Shown one piece after another: positions 41,996-52,716 of a stretch of DNA of 64,000 nucleotides. Under the pieces are notes generated by a model that was not told where the DNA came from, did not search any database, and saw only the letters and a program-made list of their open reading frames with translations. Source of the stretch: Eledone cirrhosa. Lineage: Eukaryota > Mollusca > Cephalopoda > Octopoda > Eledonidae. Position 1 is the first letter of the stretch, and each line of letters opens with the position of its first letter. Position numbers and translations under genes: made by a program. The DNA is taken from NCBI GenBank assembly GCA_964016885.1, contig OZ024745.1:46556272-46620271 (forward strand), in the 5' to 3' direction.

Positions 41996-42737
41996 GGAAC
42001 TAAAGAAGGAAAAAAGATGATGATGGCAAGCTGTGTTTGAGGTTGTTCTTAGTTTTTATTCAGGTCACTATTTCAGTTATGCAGTTCAGCTCTATATTTT
42101 TATGCCGTCTCATGGGATGTGTTTCGGGAGATATTTCAGCAATTGGATTTTTGAATATTTGCATTGTTATAATGATGATGATGATGATGATGATGACAAT
42201 GATGATGATGATCCATATTGATGTAGTTTGTTGAATACTGAGATTCTTGTTTTTGGAAGAAGTGATTCCACTGGGCTATTTAAAAAAAAAATATTGTGAC
42301 TATATTTCTAACAAATAAACTGCCTATGTGGTTCAACTAATATTCAATATATTTAAGATTTTGGAGAAATTTAGTAAAGTGCCTGTCATTCATTTTTAAG
42401 AGTGAGATTTGATAGCTGTTTCTAGCAGGTTGAGGCTGTCATAGGAAACGATTATATTTCTTTGTTGATCTGAGAATGTATTCTAAATACTACATTTCAA
42501 TATTAAACTAAGAAAAAATATAGAACAGAAGTGGAATTAATTTCCAAGTTCTAGATGTTTATTTTATTTTTATTTGAGTGAAAATTGTAAACAAAATTGC
42601 TTGGATATAAAAACAATTAATATACAGTTATTTGAAAAACAAAATATAGCTTCAAGATACTGAATCAGTTCCGTTTTGATAATAGCAAAGAAAAAAACCC
42701 ATGAAATAAATAACATGGTGATATTTGCATTCGATCG

Positions 42738-42900
42738 TCGTCATCATCATCATCATTATCATCATCACAACCATCACCACAATCATCATCATCATCAATC
42801 TACATTCATTTTCCCCAAGTTAGCATGGGTTGAAGGAGTCTTTTTGACATGGAATTTTATGATTGGATGCCCTTCCTGATGGCAACTCTTGAATATTTTT
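42738..42900 (-). repeat. RTE tail remnant with long (CAT)n
   Basis: A CAT/CAC-rich run precedes 'ccccaagttagcatgggttg' and 'ggatgcccttcctgatggca', the reverse complement of the tail end. Confidence 0.7.
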
Positions 42901-42972
42901 CTGACTGAGTAAATTTAATAAACAGAAACTAGGAGTAGGCCTGTTATACATATATATATATATACTTATATG

Positions 42973-43118
42973 TCATCACCATCATTGTTTAAGGTCCATC
43001 TTCCACGCTAGCATGGGTTAGACGGTCTTTTTCCATTTGATGCGGGAATGGCCGGGAGACCGTGTCTCGCTCGTATGGAAGTGTCTCTGGCAGGTTTTTT
43101 ACGGCTGAATGCCCTTCC

Positions 43119-43120
<2 letters not shown>
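42973..43120 (-). repeat. RTE-LINE 3' tail (minus)
   Basis: Plus-strand 'catcttccacgctagcatgg', 'gagaccgtgtctcgctcgta', 'tctctggcaggttttttacg' and 'gaatgcccttcctaac' equal the inverse of the intact tail. It is cut by a (CA)n run. Confidence 0.8.
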
Positions 43121-43170
<50 letters not shown>

Positions 43171-43200
43171 ACACACACACACACACACATACATACACAT
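43121..43200. repeat. (CA)n microsatellite
   Basis: About 70 bp of CA with one CCC interruption, then TACATA. Confidence 0.95.
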
Positions 43201-43227
43201 ATATATATATATACATATATATATATA

Positions 43228-43573
43228 GATGGAGGCACATGGCTTAGTGGTTAGAGCATTGGCCTTGCAATTGAAAGGTTGTGAGTTAAATTCTTAGACC
43301 GGGTGATGTGTTGTTTCCTTGAGCAAGACACTTTATTTCACATTGCTCCAGTTTACTCAGCTGTAGAAATGAGATGATAGGGACTGGGTTCCCTATCATT
43401 CCACTGCAAAGTGGTCGTGGAGGTGCCACGGCAAAAAAGCACCCAGCACTCACTGTAAATGAGGTTGGTGTTAGGAAGGGCATCCAGCTGTAGAAATCAA
43501 GCCAGAATCAGTTCCCGTCCCACCCTTGCAAGCAGGGAAAAGGGGGACGTAAAATGATGATGATGATGATGAT
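43228..43573 (+). mobile_element. tRNA-derived SINE (class A), full length
   Basis: A complete copy: 'ggaggcacatggcttagtgg', 'ttagagcattggccttgc' (A-box region), 'ggttgtgagttaaattct' (B-box, one C to A change), body, and the RTE-like tail ending 'gacgtaaaatgatgatgatg'. Flanked by TA tracts. Confidence 0.9.
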
Positions 43574-43587
43574 ATATATATATATAG

Positions 43588-44019
43588 CAGTAAGGAGGAC
43601 ACCAAGCTGTGAAAACAATTGCCTCCTTATTAAAAAGAGAAAATGAATAAGCATCTTACTTATGTTGACATGAAAATATGAATGTAAAATATTTAAAGAA
43701 CCCTACTTAGTTTCTATTCCACTGTGGGACATCAATAGAAAGAAACTGGGAGTAAGCCTGTTATATTTACATATATATACATGCACACACACATACACCC
43801 ACATTATATATAATGTGTGTGTGCATGTATATATATGTAAATATAACAGGCTTACTCCCAGTTTCTTTCTATTGATGTCCCACAGTGGGATAGAAACTAA
43901 GTAGGGTTCTTTAAATATTTTACATTCATATTTTCATGTCAACATAAGTAAGATGCTTATTCATTTTCTCTTTTTAATAAGGAGGCAATTGTTTTCACAG
44001 CTTGGTGTCCTCCTTACTG
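43588..44019. repeat. 432-bp near-perfect palindrome
   Basis: Arms of about 205 bp run from 'cagtaaggaggacaccaagc' to 'gcttggtgtcctccttactg'. The only differences I see are one substitution (attcca versus atccca) and a 10-nt length difference near the centre (43790-43810), where TA/CA repeats form the turn. The inner part of each arm contains 'agaaactgggagtaagcctg', a class C SINE-like tail. Confidence 0.95.
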
Positions 44020-44162
44020 TTAACCACTCAACCATAAAATGAAACACATTGTCAGGTTAGCAAGCAGATACAAAGAAATAGAATTATCCTTTCTTAGGTG
44101 TTTCAACATAAGTTATATCAAATGTTTAATTAAAGGCCGTATTGTCAGTAGCCCCCTCCCTT

Positions 44163-44370
44163 AACTCTTAACATCCTTTAATGATTTAATCAGAAAATAT
44201 CTAAAAATGGGTTTGTTAATTCAAATGGTTAGAATTTCTTTACTATTGGACAGATCATTGTAAATATTTGCCACTGTAGAATAAGGACTTTAATGTTTCA
44301 TGTGATACAGTCATAGAGCAATCTTATACTATTCAAGTATGTCTTGCTAGTGCAGTTTCATGTTTTTTTT
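44163..44370 (+). repeat. Interspersed repeat starting TTAACTCTTAACATCC
   Basis: Third copy of the family at 16425 and 18448. It ends at a poly-T run. Confidence 0.65.
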
Positions 44371-44526
44371 TTGTTTTGTTTTTTATCCATTTCCTTTTTA
44401 TTCGATGTTGTAAAATAAAATTACAGACAATAAATCAATTTACAGCTGTATAAATAACATTACAAATATTAATGGAAATATGAAAGAAAAAGAGAAAAAA
44501 AGGATAAAAACAAAACCAAGCAACAT

Positions 44527-44624
44527 TCATTTATGGCATTTATAGTCCTTTCTCCTACTTTCCTATACAGTCAGATCTGACTGTATAGGAAAGTAGGAGA
44601 AAGGACTATAAATGCCATAAATGA
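44527..44624. repeat. Perfect 98-bp palindrome
   Basis: Arms of 49 bp meet without a spacer at 44575/44576 (tcaga|tctga). All 49 pairs match by my reading. The flanks on the two sides are unrelated. Confidence 0.95.
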
Positions 44625-44629
44625 GAGGA

Positions 44630-45100
44630 AAAGGCAGGAAAAAGCATGGACTATGAGGCTACAGAAGAAAGGGAGGATGAAGGGAAGAGGGTGATAGGCT
44701 CTATGCTTGGGGTTGGGTGGTGTTTAGGTTGCACCCCATGGACAAAATTGTAAGGCATTTTTGTGGACAATAGCCAGCAACAGCTATTGCAACAGCTACC
44801 CCACCTCACGGGGTTCCTTCCTCAGATGGACTGCTAACGATCTGATTTTATGGCAGATGCCTGAGGTCTGGATGGCGACTGGGTATAGGACATTATAAGT
44901 TAACCTCTCTATCATTGTGCCAAGTAATTACAAACAAATTTAAATAATACTCTTAAAATATTTTCACAGTCACAGCCTTTGTCACTTACATAAGACTACA
45001 TTTCTAGCAGGGTTAAAAAAATGAAGTCCCACTCCAACTTCAGAGAGGATTATTAGAGAGTATTAATAAGTATGTCTTGCTGGAAAACATCTGCTTTCAG
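44630..45100. other. GC-richer stretch, no gene recognised
   Basis: 44630-44900 is purine-rich then near 50% GC ('cccacctcacggggttcctt'), unlike its surroundings, and could be part of another mobile element. No frame gives a recognisable domain. Confidence 0.3.
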
Positions 45101-45104
45101 CTGT

Positions 45105-45265
45105 TAACCCTTTTGTTATATTTCTAATGAAATACACAAATCTTGTGTTTCAATTAATTTTGAAAATACTGAAGAATTTGGAAGAATTTAAGAACATAAC
45201 TTAACTTTTTCATTATTAAGTTTATGTTTGGAACATTACTTAATAAAAATAGCTCTTAACATGTA
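45105..45265 (+). mobile_element. TTAA MITE fragment
   Basis: TTAACCCTTTTGTTATATTT starts it, followed by 'gaagaatttggaagaattta' and 'tatgtttggaacattactta'. The right end is missing. Confidence 0.6.
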
Positions 45266-45714
45266 TACTCATGAATAAGCTGTTCTGAATATAAGCTGAC
45301 GACCCCCCCCCCCACACACACACACAAACACATATTGTATGCCTGAGAAATGGGTAAATCCTAAACTGACATTGACTTTGCAAAACAATTAGAAATTTCA
45401 CATGATAGGTTGCATTATATATTTTACATGGTGAATCTCTTACTACTTATCAAATTCATTCACAAGCGATATTGAACAGACATGTTGCAATAGAAAACAA
45501 TATATCTACCCTTGTTCTACTAACTATGAAGTTAAAGGTCTTTTTAGAGAATACACTGATCTAACAAGTAATGTTGTGTATCATCAGCTTGCAGTTCAAA
45601 CTGAAGCTTTATAGAGCAAGGATAACATTTATAGAATTTTACTGAATTAATTTATATGTTCGTATCCTAGTTTTTGAAATAGGTAGACTGTATCCCTCAA
45701 TGTTCTAAGAGTCA

Positions 45715-45830
45715 ACTAAAAGGGTTGGCATGAGGAAAGGTATCCAGCTGTAAAACATTATCTCAAAACATCATATCCAGCCTATGCTAAATTGGAAAAG
45801 TGAACATAAAAACAATGATGATGAATATAT
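45715..45830 (+). repeat. RTE tail remnant
   Basis: 'gggttggcatgaggaaaggt', 'atccagctgtaaaacatt' and 'agcctatgctaaattggaaa' precede a short GATGAT end. Strongly diverged. Confidence 0.55.
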
Positions 45831-46274
45831 TTCTATAGCAAGAGGGGGAGAAAACCTGTGTGCCAATGCTGGTATGCAAAAACATCTTAACATATTGGAG
45901 ATATAATTCTTTCAGAGATTTTACTAAATATGTAATTAAAAATTGTTATTAACTTAATTTTTTAGCTGTTGTTGCAGGATTGGGCGGGCTCGGTGATACA
46001 GTTCTTTAAAAAAACACTTTGTCAAAGCAGCAATATGAGTACTACTTTCATCTTTTGAGTTTATTAGTAGGGTTTCTTGCAGAGAGATTGGAAACAATTT
46101 TGTCCATAGATAAAGGTAGAACAAAAAAAGTACATAGTGGTTAGTTGAGCAGGTATACAACAAGTGTTTTAATGTCACTTCCCTTGCTAAGACAGAGGTT
46201 TGCCTTGCCTTGCAAGTTCCACAACAAGCTTCACCATTTTGCCTCATAATCTACATCCTCTTTCATCAATACTT

Positions 46275-46535
46275 TAGCTTTCATTACCTCATCATTTTTA
46301 GCCATGTCTTTCTTTGTCTTACCCTTCCACTCCTTCATCCCACATTCATTTCCCTCCCTCCTTTCATCCAGTCAATTTTATCCTTTCTGAACACATAACC
46401 CAAACATCTCATTTCATTTCTCTTCACAACATCTATCATTGGTTCTATTCTTATCCTTTGAAATTCATTGTTTATCTTCCTCTCCATGAGAAATACTCTG
46501 CTCATCCACTGAATCATTCTCATTTTCAGTATTTC
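46275..46535 (-). pseudogene. LINE reverse-transcriptase C-terminal remnant
   Basis: On the minus strand one frame (46523-46335) gives 'MRMIQWMSRVFLMERKINNE', 'IDVVKRNEMRCLGYVFRKD'. This resembles the '..MLRWMCG..', '..RRRLRWYGHV.R.D..' region that follows the polymerase in jockey/RTE-type LINEs. Only this block is recognisable. Confidence 0.55.
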
Positions 46536-46690
46536 CAGCCTTAGTTCAAATCCCGCAGAGGTTAGCTTTGATTTTCATCCTTATGGGATTAATAAAATAC
46601 AATACCAGTAATGAACTGGGTTGATTAAATGGAATTTCCCCTCCCCTTCAAATTGCTTGCCTTGTGCCTAAAGTAGAAGGAATTATTTCC
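46536..46690 (+). mobile_element. Class B SINE, 3' part
   Basis: 'ttagttcaaatcccgcagag' (B-box), 'gttagctttgattttcatcc', 'caataccagtaatgaactgg' and 'gccttgtgcctaaagtagaa' with an ATTATT end. The head has been replaced by the LINE remnant. Confidence 0.75.
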
Positions 46691-47264
46691 AGCCTTCTCT
46701 GTTGTTCCATGTTCATTTCCATGAACAGATATGTGAGGAAATGTAATAGGGTTGGTGATGGAATTAGCAATATAAGTCAATTTAATGATGGATTGAACAG
46801 TTTTAGCCAACTTAATGATTTTTCTATCATATTCTTCTCATAGGTTATATATGGCAAAGAGATCAGGCAGAGACATTACACTAGTTACTGCTATGGGAAC
46901 CCACACACGATAGAAAAACAAGAGGCCAGCTTCATGATACATTTCTGGAAAGAATGAACTCGCAGAAGCCATGCTGGATAGGGATAAGTGGAGAAGTATA
47001 ATTATCAATGTTGTACAAGGAAACTCGACATGATGATGCTCATCATACTGGTTTTGTTATCTCATAATAATAATCTCCTTGTAATCATAATCACTACCAC
47101 CATTGGAAAATATATCAATAGTGTCTAGACAATGAAAGGTTAAGTATGCATTCAATTGTTTATATATTGGAGATTTTATTTTCATTTTTATCCATTCAAT
47201 GTTTGAATTTAATGTGCCACAGATTCCATGTGCCATAGAAGCAATGTGCCACAGAAACAATGTA

Positions 47265-47765
47265 TCGAAAGAATACCAAACATAGAGCGCCTTCCTTTCC
47301 TGGGCATGGATACATTGGGGCTCCGACGCCTGGCGACTGACTTGGTGGACACCCACAAAATTGTTGACCATCTTGCCAACAACGAGCCTGAGTGCCTTTT
47401 TGATTTCCATGTGTCTGGCACACGTGGGCATGCCCACAGGGTCAGAGGGCAGCACAGTTCTCATGGCTTTTGGGGACATTTTTTCACGCTCAGAGTTGCT
47501 GAAGCATGGAACAAACTACCTGCATCAGTTGTTAGCTGTCGAGACACTGCATCCTTTAAAACCTCCATGCTTCCCGAGATTTGCCAACACTACACCTAAT
47601 GTTCCCCCTCCATACACATACACACATGTATATCATGACTCATACACTATTCACTTCCCTGACATTTGTATATTATTCTATGTACTATACATGCACCTTT
47701 GACGAGTTGTAGCGCACCTGAGCACTTTACACAATAATTTCATTATTATTATTATCATTATTATA
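47265..47765 (+). mobile_element. CR1-like LINE, 5'-truncated (diverged subfamily)
   Basis: ORF2 C-terminus in one frame up to 47599 ('LGMDTLGLRRLATDLVDTHK', 'GTRGHAHRVRGQHSSH', 'FFTLRVAEAWNKLPASVV'), then the common 3' UTR and an (ATT)n tail at 47738-47765. Amino-acid differences from the 19.7-kb copy are more numerous than between the 19.7- and 24.4-kb copies. Confidence 0.9.
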
Positions 47766-47907
47766 TGATTCCCTGTTTTCTCTTTCTTCATGTGTAGTTT
47801 AGTTCTGGGTCAGCTCTGATTCAGCAAACTTATGGTCAAAGGCATTCCAGTCACAACTCTTCTAACATACTATTCTTACTTTACTGTTTAATAGTTGGTG
47901 GGTTTCA

Positions 47908-48117
47908 TTAACCTTTTTGTGACCATATTTTTTTATGAAATACACTATCTCAATTATTTAATGAAGAATTTTGAGGCATTTGCTAAAACTGTTATTTCAT
48001 TACTAAGACAGTAACTTAATATATGATACTTATATAAAATGTTAGAAGAGTTTGATTTAAAAGGTGGTATTGTTTCATAGAACCTAAGCTGGTTTGGACT
48101 GGCTGGTGTCATGTTAA
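47908..48117 (+). mobile_element. TTAA MITE, complete short form
   Basis: It starts TTAACCTTTTTGTGACCATA and ends GGCTGGTGTCATGTTAA. Its body has 'tgaaatacactatctc', 'agaagagtttgatttaaaag' and 'gtattgtttcatagaaccta'. TTAA stands at both edges. Confidence 0.65.
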
Positions 48118-48696
48118 AACACCCACTCCAATAATTTATGCAAATGTCTATCATGTAAATTGAACTGAATTTAACCAAAGCTATCACATAGAAATCTGCT
48201 GTTAAATGAGTCAATAGCAATATACATTTTCTTTTAATCAACAATTAAATAAATAAATAAATAACAATAATGTTAAATGGTTGTAATGATTTCCCACAGT
48301 TGCACATGTCCACCCATGGTAGGGGAGGTAGATAGTGTGGAGTGGTTGGGGAGCAATTCACACAGATGTGTGAATTTGAGGGGGCAACACTGTCCAACAT
48401 TTAATTCTTTTACTCAGTTGTATTCGTTGTAAGTACATCATGTATGTATACTCCCATTATCCATACATTGATTATGTTTATTTACCATTGGCTACTAAAA
48501 TTATTAATGAGGAGTTTGAAATGGAATCTCCATTTCACATTTGGCCTGAGCTTATTACCAGATTCAGAGCCTACATTTTACATTTGGCCTGGACTTGTTA
48601 TGGGTTTTGCATGGGCCTATGAGTAAGCAAGCGAGTGAGTGCGTGAGTGAGTGAGGAAGCAAGTATGCAAGCAAATATATCTGACTATCTATCTAT

Positions 48697-49657
48697 CTTC
48701 CTTTGGAAGAAACGGGCTCCTTTGGTGAGAAGATCCGTCTGCTGCCAACACCCTTCAAACGGAGGGCTGGGGATGCCGTGGCTGACGATGCGCAAACACG
48801 CGCTCAGGCTGCGGCACCTCCACGTATTCCTCACCAGACAACCAGTGTGGGCCCCGTTCGTGAGGCGAGCCTTCCCACGACTCGTCTCGCTGACCGAGCT
48901 GCAGTCCTGGGTCAAGCAAAGACCGAGGAAAATGGGCGACTGGCACATCGAATGTGCTCAGGCACTCACAGTCCTCTGGCAAACGGACCCGGCGATCAGT
49001 GGAGACTCCACTTCGACATTCTATAGAAGGTTGGTCTGCAGCAAGTGCGACGACACGCTCGGAGAAACTCTAGGCGTAGAGGAGGACAAAGTGGCCAGTC
49101 TGTTCGGTAGGACCTTCCACCCGGGACCAATGGACAACTTCCAAAAGTCCCTGGCCTGGCAGTGCTACCGAGGAGCTCTACCAGTTCGAGACAAGATCTA
49201 CAGACACGGGCGCCCGAGTAGGGAACCTTCGAAAAAGATCTGTCCGAGATGGGTGCACGACGAGGAAACCGTCGCGCACGTATTTGTACACTGCCCGGGC
49301 ATTACTGACCTGTGGGGCTATGTAGAACGACTATTGTCACGGGTGGGACCAATCCAGTTGACCACCGAGTCCATTGTCATGATCAAACCGCCACCCTCCT
49401 TCAAAAACGAGGGAGAGGCGGTTTTCCTATGTATTATGGCTATGGTGAAAGAGGTTATATGGTGGACGAGGTTAAAAGGGCTGAGGTCAGACACCTTTCT
49501 CTCTGGCGAGCAACTGATTTGTTTTTTCAAATATCATTTTGGAAGAAGAATCAGGATGGAGAGAGAGGTGCTGTACCCCAGCAAATTTTATAAAAGGTGG
49601 GTGACTGTGGCAAAGATGGCCCAATTAGTTGGGCCTTCTCTCTATATAAGCCTGTAG
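48697..49657 (+). pseudogene. Tx1/L1-type ORF2 C-terminal region
   Basis: About 319 codons are open without interruption from the truncation point to TAG/TAA at 49657. 'FLWKKRAPLVRRSV' and 'NGGLGMPWLTMRKHALRLRH' are the conserved block after the RT in Tx1-like LINEs. 'ALPVRDKIYRHG' and 'CPRWVHDEETVAHVFVHCP' form the zinc-binding RT-associated motif; its second cysteine is replaced by W. The endonuclease and polymerase are lost by truncation. The open frame suggests a fairly recent insertion. Confidence 0.85.
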
Positions 49658-49823
49658 GTTGAGGAAAAAGAGGAAGAGAGGAAGGGAGTACTCACTCTTA
49701 GTGCTCCTGGAGATGAGGGTTGTACATTTTTTCGGGGTGTGTACAACCCCTGTGTAACACCTCCCCCCTATTGGGGATATCAATTGTTATTTGTTATTTT
49801 ATTAATAGTTTTATTTTCATATA

Positions 49824-50170
49824 AAGGAGGCACATGGCTTAGTGGTTAGAGCATTGGTCTTGCAATCGAAAGGTTGTGAGTTCAATTCTCAGACCAGGTG
49901 ATGTGTTGTTTCCTTGAGCAAGACACTTTATTTCACTTTGCTCCAGTTTACTCAGGTGTAGAAATGAGATGATAGGGACTGGTGTCCATATCATTCCACT
50001 GTAAAGTGGTCGTGGAGGTGCCACGGCAAAAAAGCACCCAGCACTCACTGTAAATGAGGTTGGTGTTAGGAAGGGCATCCAGCTGTAGAAATCAAGCCAG
50101 TATCAGTTGCCGTCCCACCCTTGCAAGCAGGGAAAAAGCGGACGTAAAATGAAATGATGAAATGAAATGA
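49824..50170 (+). mobile_element. Class A SINE inserted in a LINE 3' UTR
   Basis: Full-length class A with intact A-box ('tggcttagtggttagagc') and B-box ('ggttgtgagttcaattc') and a tail ending (ATGAA)n/ATGAT. The empty site is visible at 1111-1370 ('ttcatata|cctgtatg'). Only ATA is repeated at the junctions, so any target duplication is very short. Confidence 0.92.
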
Positions 50171-50354
50171 TACCTGTATGTAAACTCCCCATTTGTATTT
50201 GTCCCCTTCTTTTGTGCCCTTGTGGCTAATAAAAAAATGTATCTATCTATTTACAGTGAGCTAGATACCATTAAAGACTTTAGTTTAGCATGTTACAGGC
50301 ATAACACCGTACATATAGAGAGTTATGAAAATTTGAAGCCACTCATCATCATTA

Positions 50355-51451
50355 TCTATAAAAGGCAGATTGTTGTAGTTATGTGTGTGTGTGTGTGTGT
50401 GCATGTTCCATGTTTATACATTTGCACAATTTCAAACCGATTCGACTCAAAGTCTGTATGAATGTTGTAAATGGTCTAACTTAGGTCAACGACTATTTAT
50501 TTCATTCAAACTCACCCACAATTATGGAAATAATCGATAAAACTAAATACATGACGCTTTACCCCTAATAGAATCTGATACCTCTCTCTACTCCCCTTCA
50601 AATTCAATAAAACTACATACATGCTTACAAACTTCCTTTAGGAACGCTGAAGAGAGAGAGGGGAGAGAGAGATAGAACGTTTGTTTTTGAGTGTGGAACG
50701 GTCAAACATTTATTTACTTCAATGACAAAGAGAACTTATTACATTTCATACGAAACAACAATTATTCAAAAGCAACAGATAAATTTATTCAACAACAAAA
50801 AAATAGCGTTAAAACTTTTTAAAAACCTCTCAACGAACGTGAAAGAAAGAAGTATCAGTTTATTTACTATACACAATAATATACTCTATGAGGTCACTAA
50901 ACCTGCTAGAAACAGCAGCTAACTCTCCCCCCTATCACACCACTCCCTACTGTTTTAAATTTAGAAAACATATCCTCTATGAGGTCACTAAACCTGCTAG
51001 AAACAGCAGCTGTCTCTCCCCCACATCACACCCCTCCCTACTGTCTTAAATTTAGAAAACACATATCCTCTATGAGGTCACTAAACCTGCTAAAAACAGC
51101 AGCTAACTCTCCTCCATATCACACCCCTCCCTACTGTCTTAAATTTAGAAAACACACATTAGACAACCATGCAGAACAACTCCATCGCAGTTCTGTTGTT
51201 CGGCTGGCATCGTCTACGCGCATGTTTTGCAAGTACTGTGAAACAATAAATTTCAAAACTTCTTTGCACAGAGATAATATCCATAGGCGAAACTACAATT
51301 GTCACTGCTGGCGCAGCTCCTGCTTCGCAGTCCAGGTCTGCAATTCATTCACCCAGTGCCTGGCAGACAAAAAAGTGCTGCCATAAAATGGGTGGTGCAA
51401 CCTAACTTTGGTAACTTACTGACCTCGACCAACGCCGGGCTTTAATGCTAG
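50355..51451 (+). mobile_element. Non-autonomous Helitron, 1,097 bp
   Basis: It starts TCTATAAAAGGCAGATTG after an A (50354) and ends CAACGCCGGGCTTTAATGCTAG before a T (51452). The 3' end is related to that at 19033 (caacaccggg..ctgctag). The 3' hairpin is weak here. There is no coding region for Rep or helicase. It carries a three-unit minisatellite. Confidence 0.75.
50884..51160. repeat. Minisatellite, three units of 91-93 bp
   Basis: Units begin CTCTATGAGGTCACTAAACC at 50884, 50975 and 51068 and end in TTTAGAAAACA. They differ by a few substitutions and short indels. It lies wholly within the Helitron. Confidence 0.92.
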
Positions 51452-51452
51452 T

Positions 51453-52297
51453 TTAGTGATAAATCTAACTATGAACAATGGTGAAGGCTTTGACAGTAGA
51501 GGAAAGCTAGCAACTATAAAACCTCATCCCATCTATGTCAACATGTGTGGGAGAAACCAACTTAAAAATAGAGTGAAGGAAGTACCAGTAGCAGCAATAG
51601 GCAGTTAGAGAAGGAGAAGAGAGAGAAAAAAAGAGAAGAGAAAAAGATAACTTAAACCTTAAGAATCTTATATATCAAACTGTGTAGTTGACATCTCATT
51701 TCTTCTATTTCTGTGTTAGTTTATCCTTTAGTGGAAGGGGGAGTGTGGTAAATGTTTCCTAATTGAGTCAATGGGAAATTTATAAAATAAAACGAGCCAT
51801 ATCTGAACAGATTATTATAACATTTCTCTAAATCTGAAATTTGGACTTTTTGATGACTTATTAAATGTTAGCAAGTGTCATGAGTCTAGTTCTATTAAAA
51901 TAGATAAAAAGTATATATATAGTAAATACATAGATGCGTAATACAAACAATAGTTTATTTTTATATATAACCAACTTTGTAGATGTGGAATAAAGCAGTT
52001 TGAATTGACAGAAATTTATGACTGGTATTATTTTTATTAACCTCAGCTGGCTGAGAGCCAATAAAAAAATTAACAATAAACAAAGAGAAGTTAAACTTTG
52101 GATACAGTAAAGTATTCAGTTGGACTTGCCACAAAATTGTATGGATTTTTATCTCCTTCAGTGAAATAAGAATATGAACACTATCTTAATCTCGTAGGAT
52201 GAAATAATATACTGTAGAGTAGTTATTTCGGCACCCTAATATTTTTGCCACATCATGAAGTTTGTTATAAGGAAAGGGAATTAGCAAAGCAAGAAAG
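51453..52297. other. No recognised gene or repeat
   Basis: AT-rich apart from a purine-rich run at 51600-51650 (GAGAGA/AAGAAG). Confidence 0.35.
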
Positions 52298-52716
52298 TTA
52301 ACCCCTTTGATACCAGCCTAGCCAAAACAGACTCAGTTTCTATGAAACAAAACCACCCATGTTAAAGGATCGTTATTTAAATTGAAATCTTCCAACAAAA
52401 TCTTTTATAAGAACCATAACAGCAGATGTTCCATTGTCACTTCTCTCACTCTCTTTTCCTCTTTTCCCCTTCCTCTCTCTCTCCTCTTTTTTTCCTCCTC
52501 TCTCACACTCATTCCTCTCCCACCCTCTTTCTTTTAATTTAAATCGGTTTCCTATTTATATTAAAATCTCCCAACATAATTCATATAACAAACATGTTAT
52601 GCTTACAAATAACATTTTAATAATGAAACAATAATGTTAGTTAATCTTTCTAAATTCCTCAATAATTAAGTCAAATACAGAATATTTCATTAGAAATATG
52701 GTAATAAAAGGGTTAA
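52298..52716 (-). mobile_element. TTAA MITE, complete long form
   Basis: In plus orientation it begins TTAACCCCTTTGATACC and ends GGTAATAAAAGGGTTAA. The ends are thus inverted repeats of each other inside TTAA. It contains a CT-rich core (52440-52530) that also occurs at 17400-17470. It is nearly twice the length of the short forms. Confidence 0.75.

Larger units (their letters stand above)
48697..50239 (+). mobile_element. Tx1/L1-type LINE, 5'-truncated, interrupted by a SINE
   Basis: Bounded by an 11-bp direct repeat TATCTATCTAT (48686-48696 and 50240-50250), although the repeat is low complexity. It comprises the ORF2 C-terminus, a 3' UTR, a SINE at 49824-50170 and the rest of the UTR ending CTAATAAAAAAATG. 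The element is GC-richer than its surroundings. Confidence 0.85.

Noticed and set aside
42980..43570. CRISPR-like or regulatory array suggested by repeated GATGAT and 'cccatgctagc' blocks
   Set aside because: Spacing is irregular, both orientations occur, and the blocks are LINE/SINE tails; the organism is an animal.
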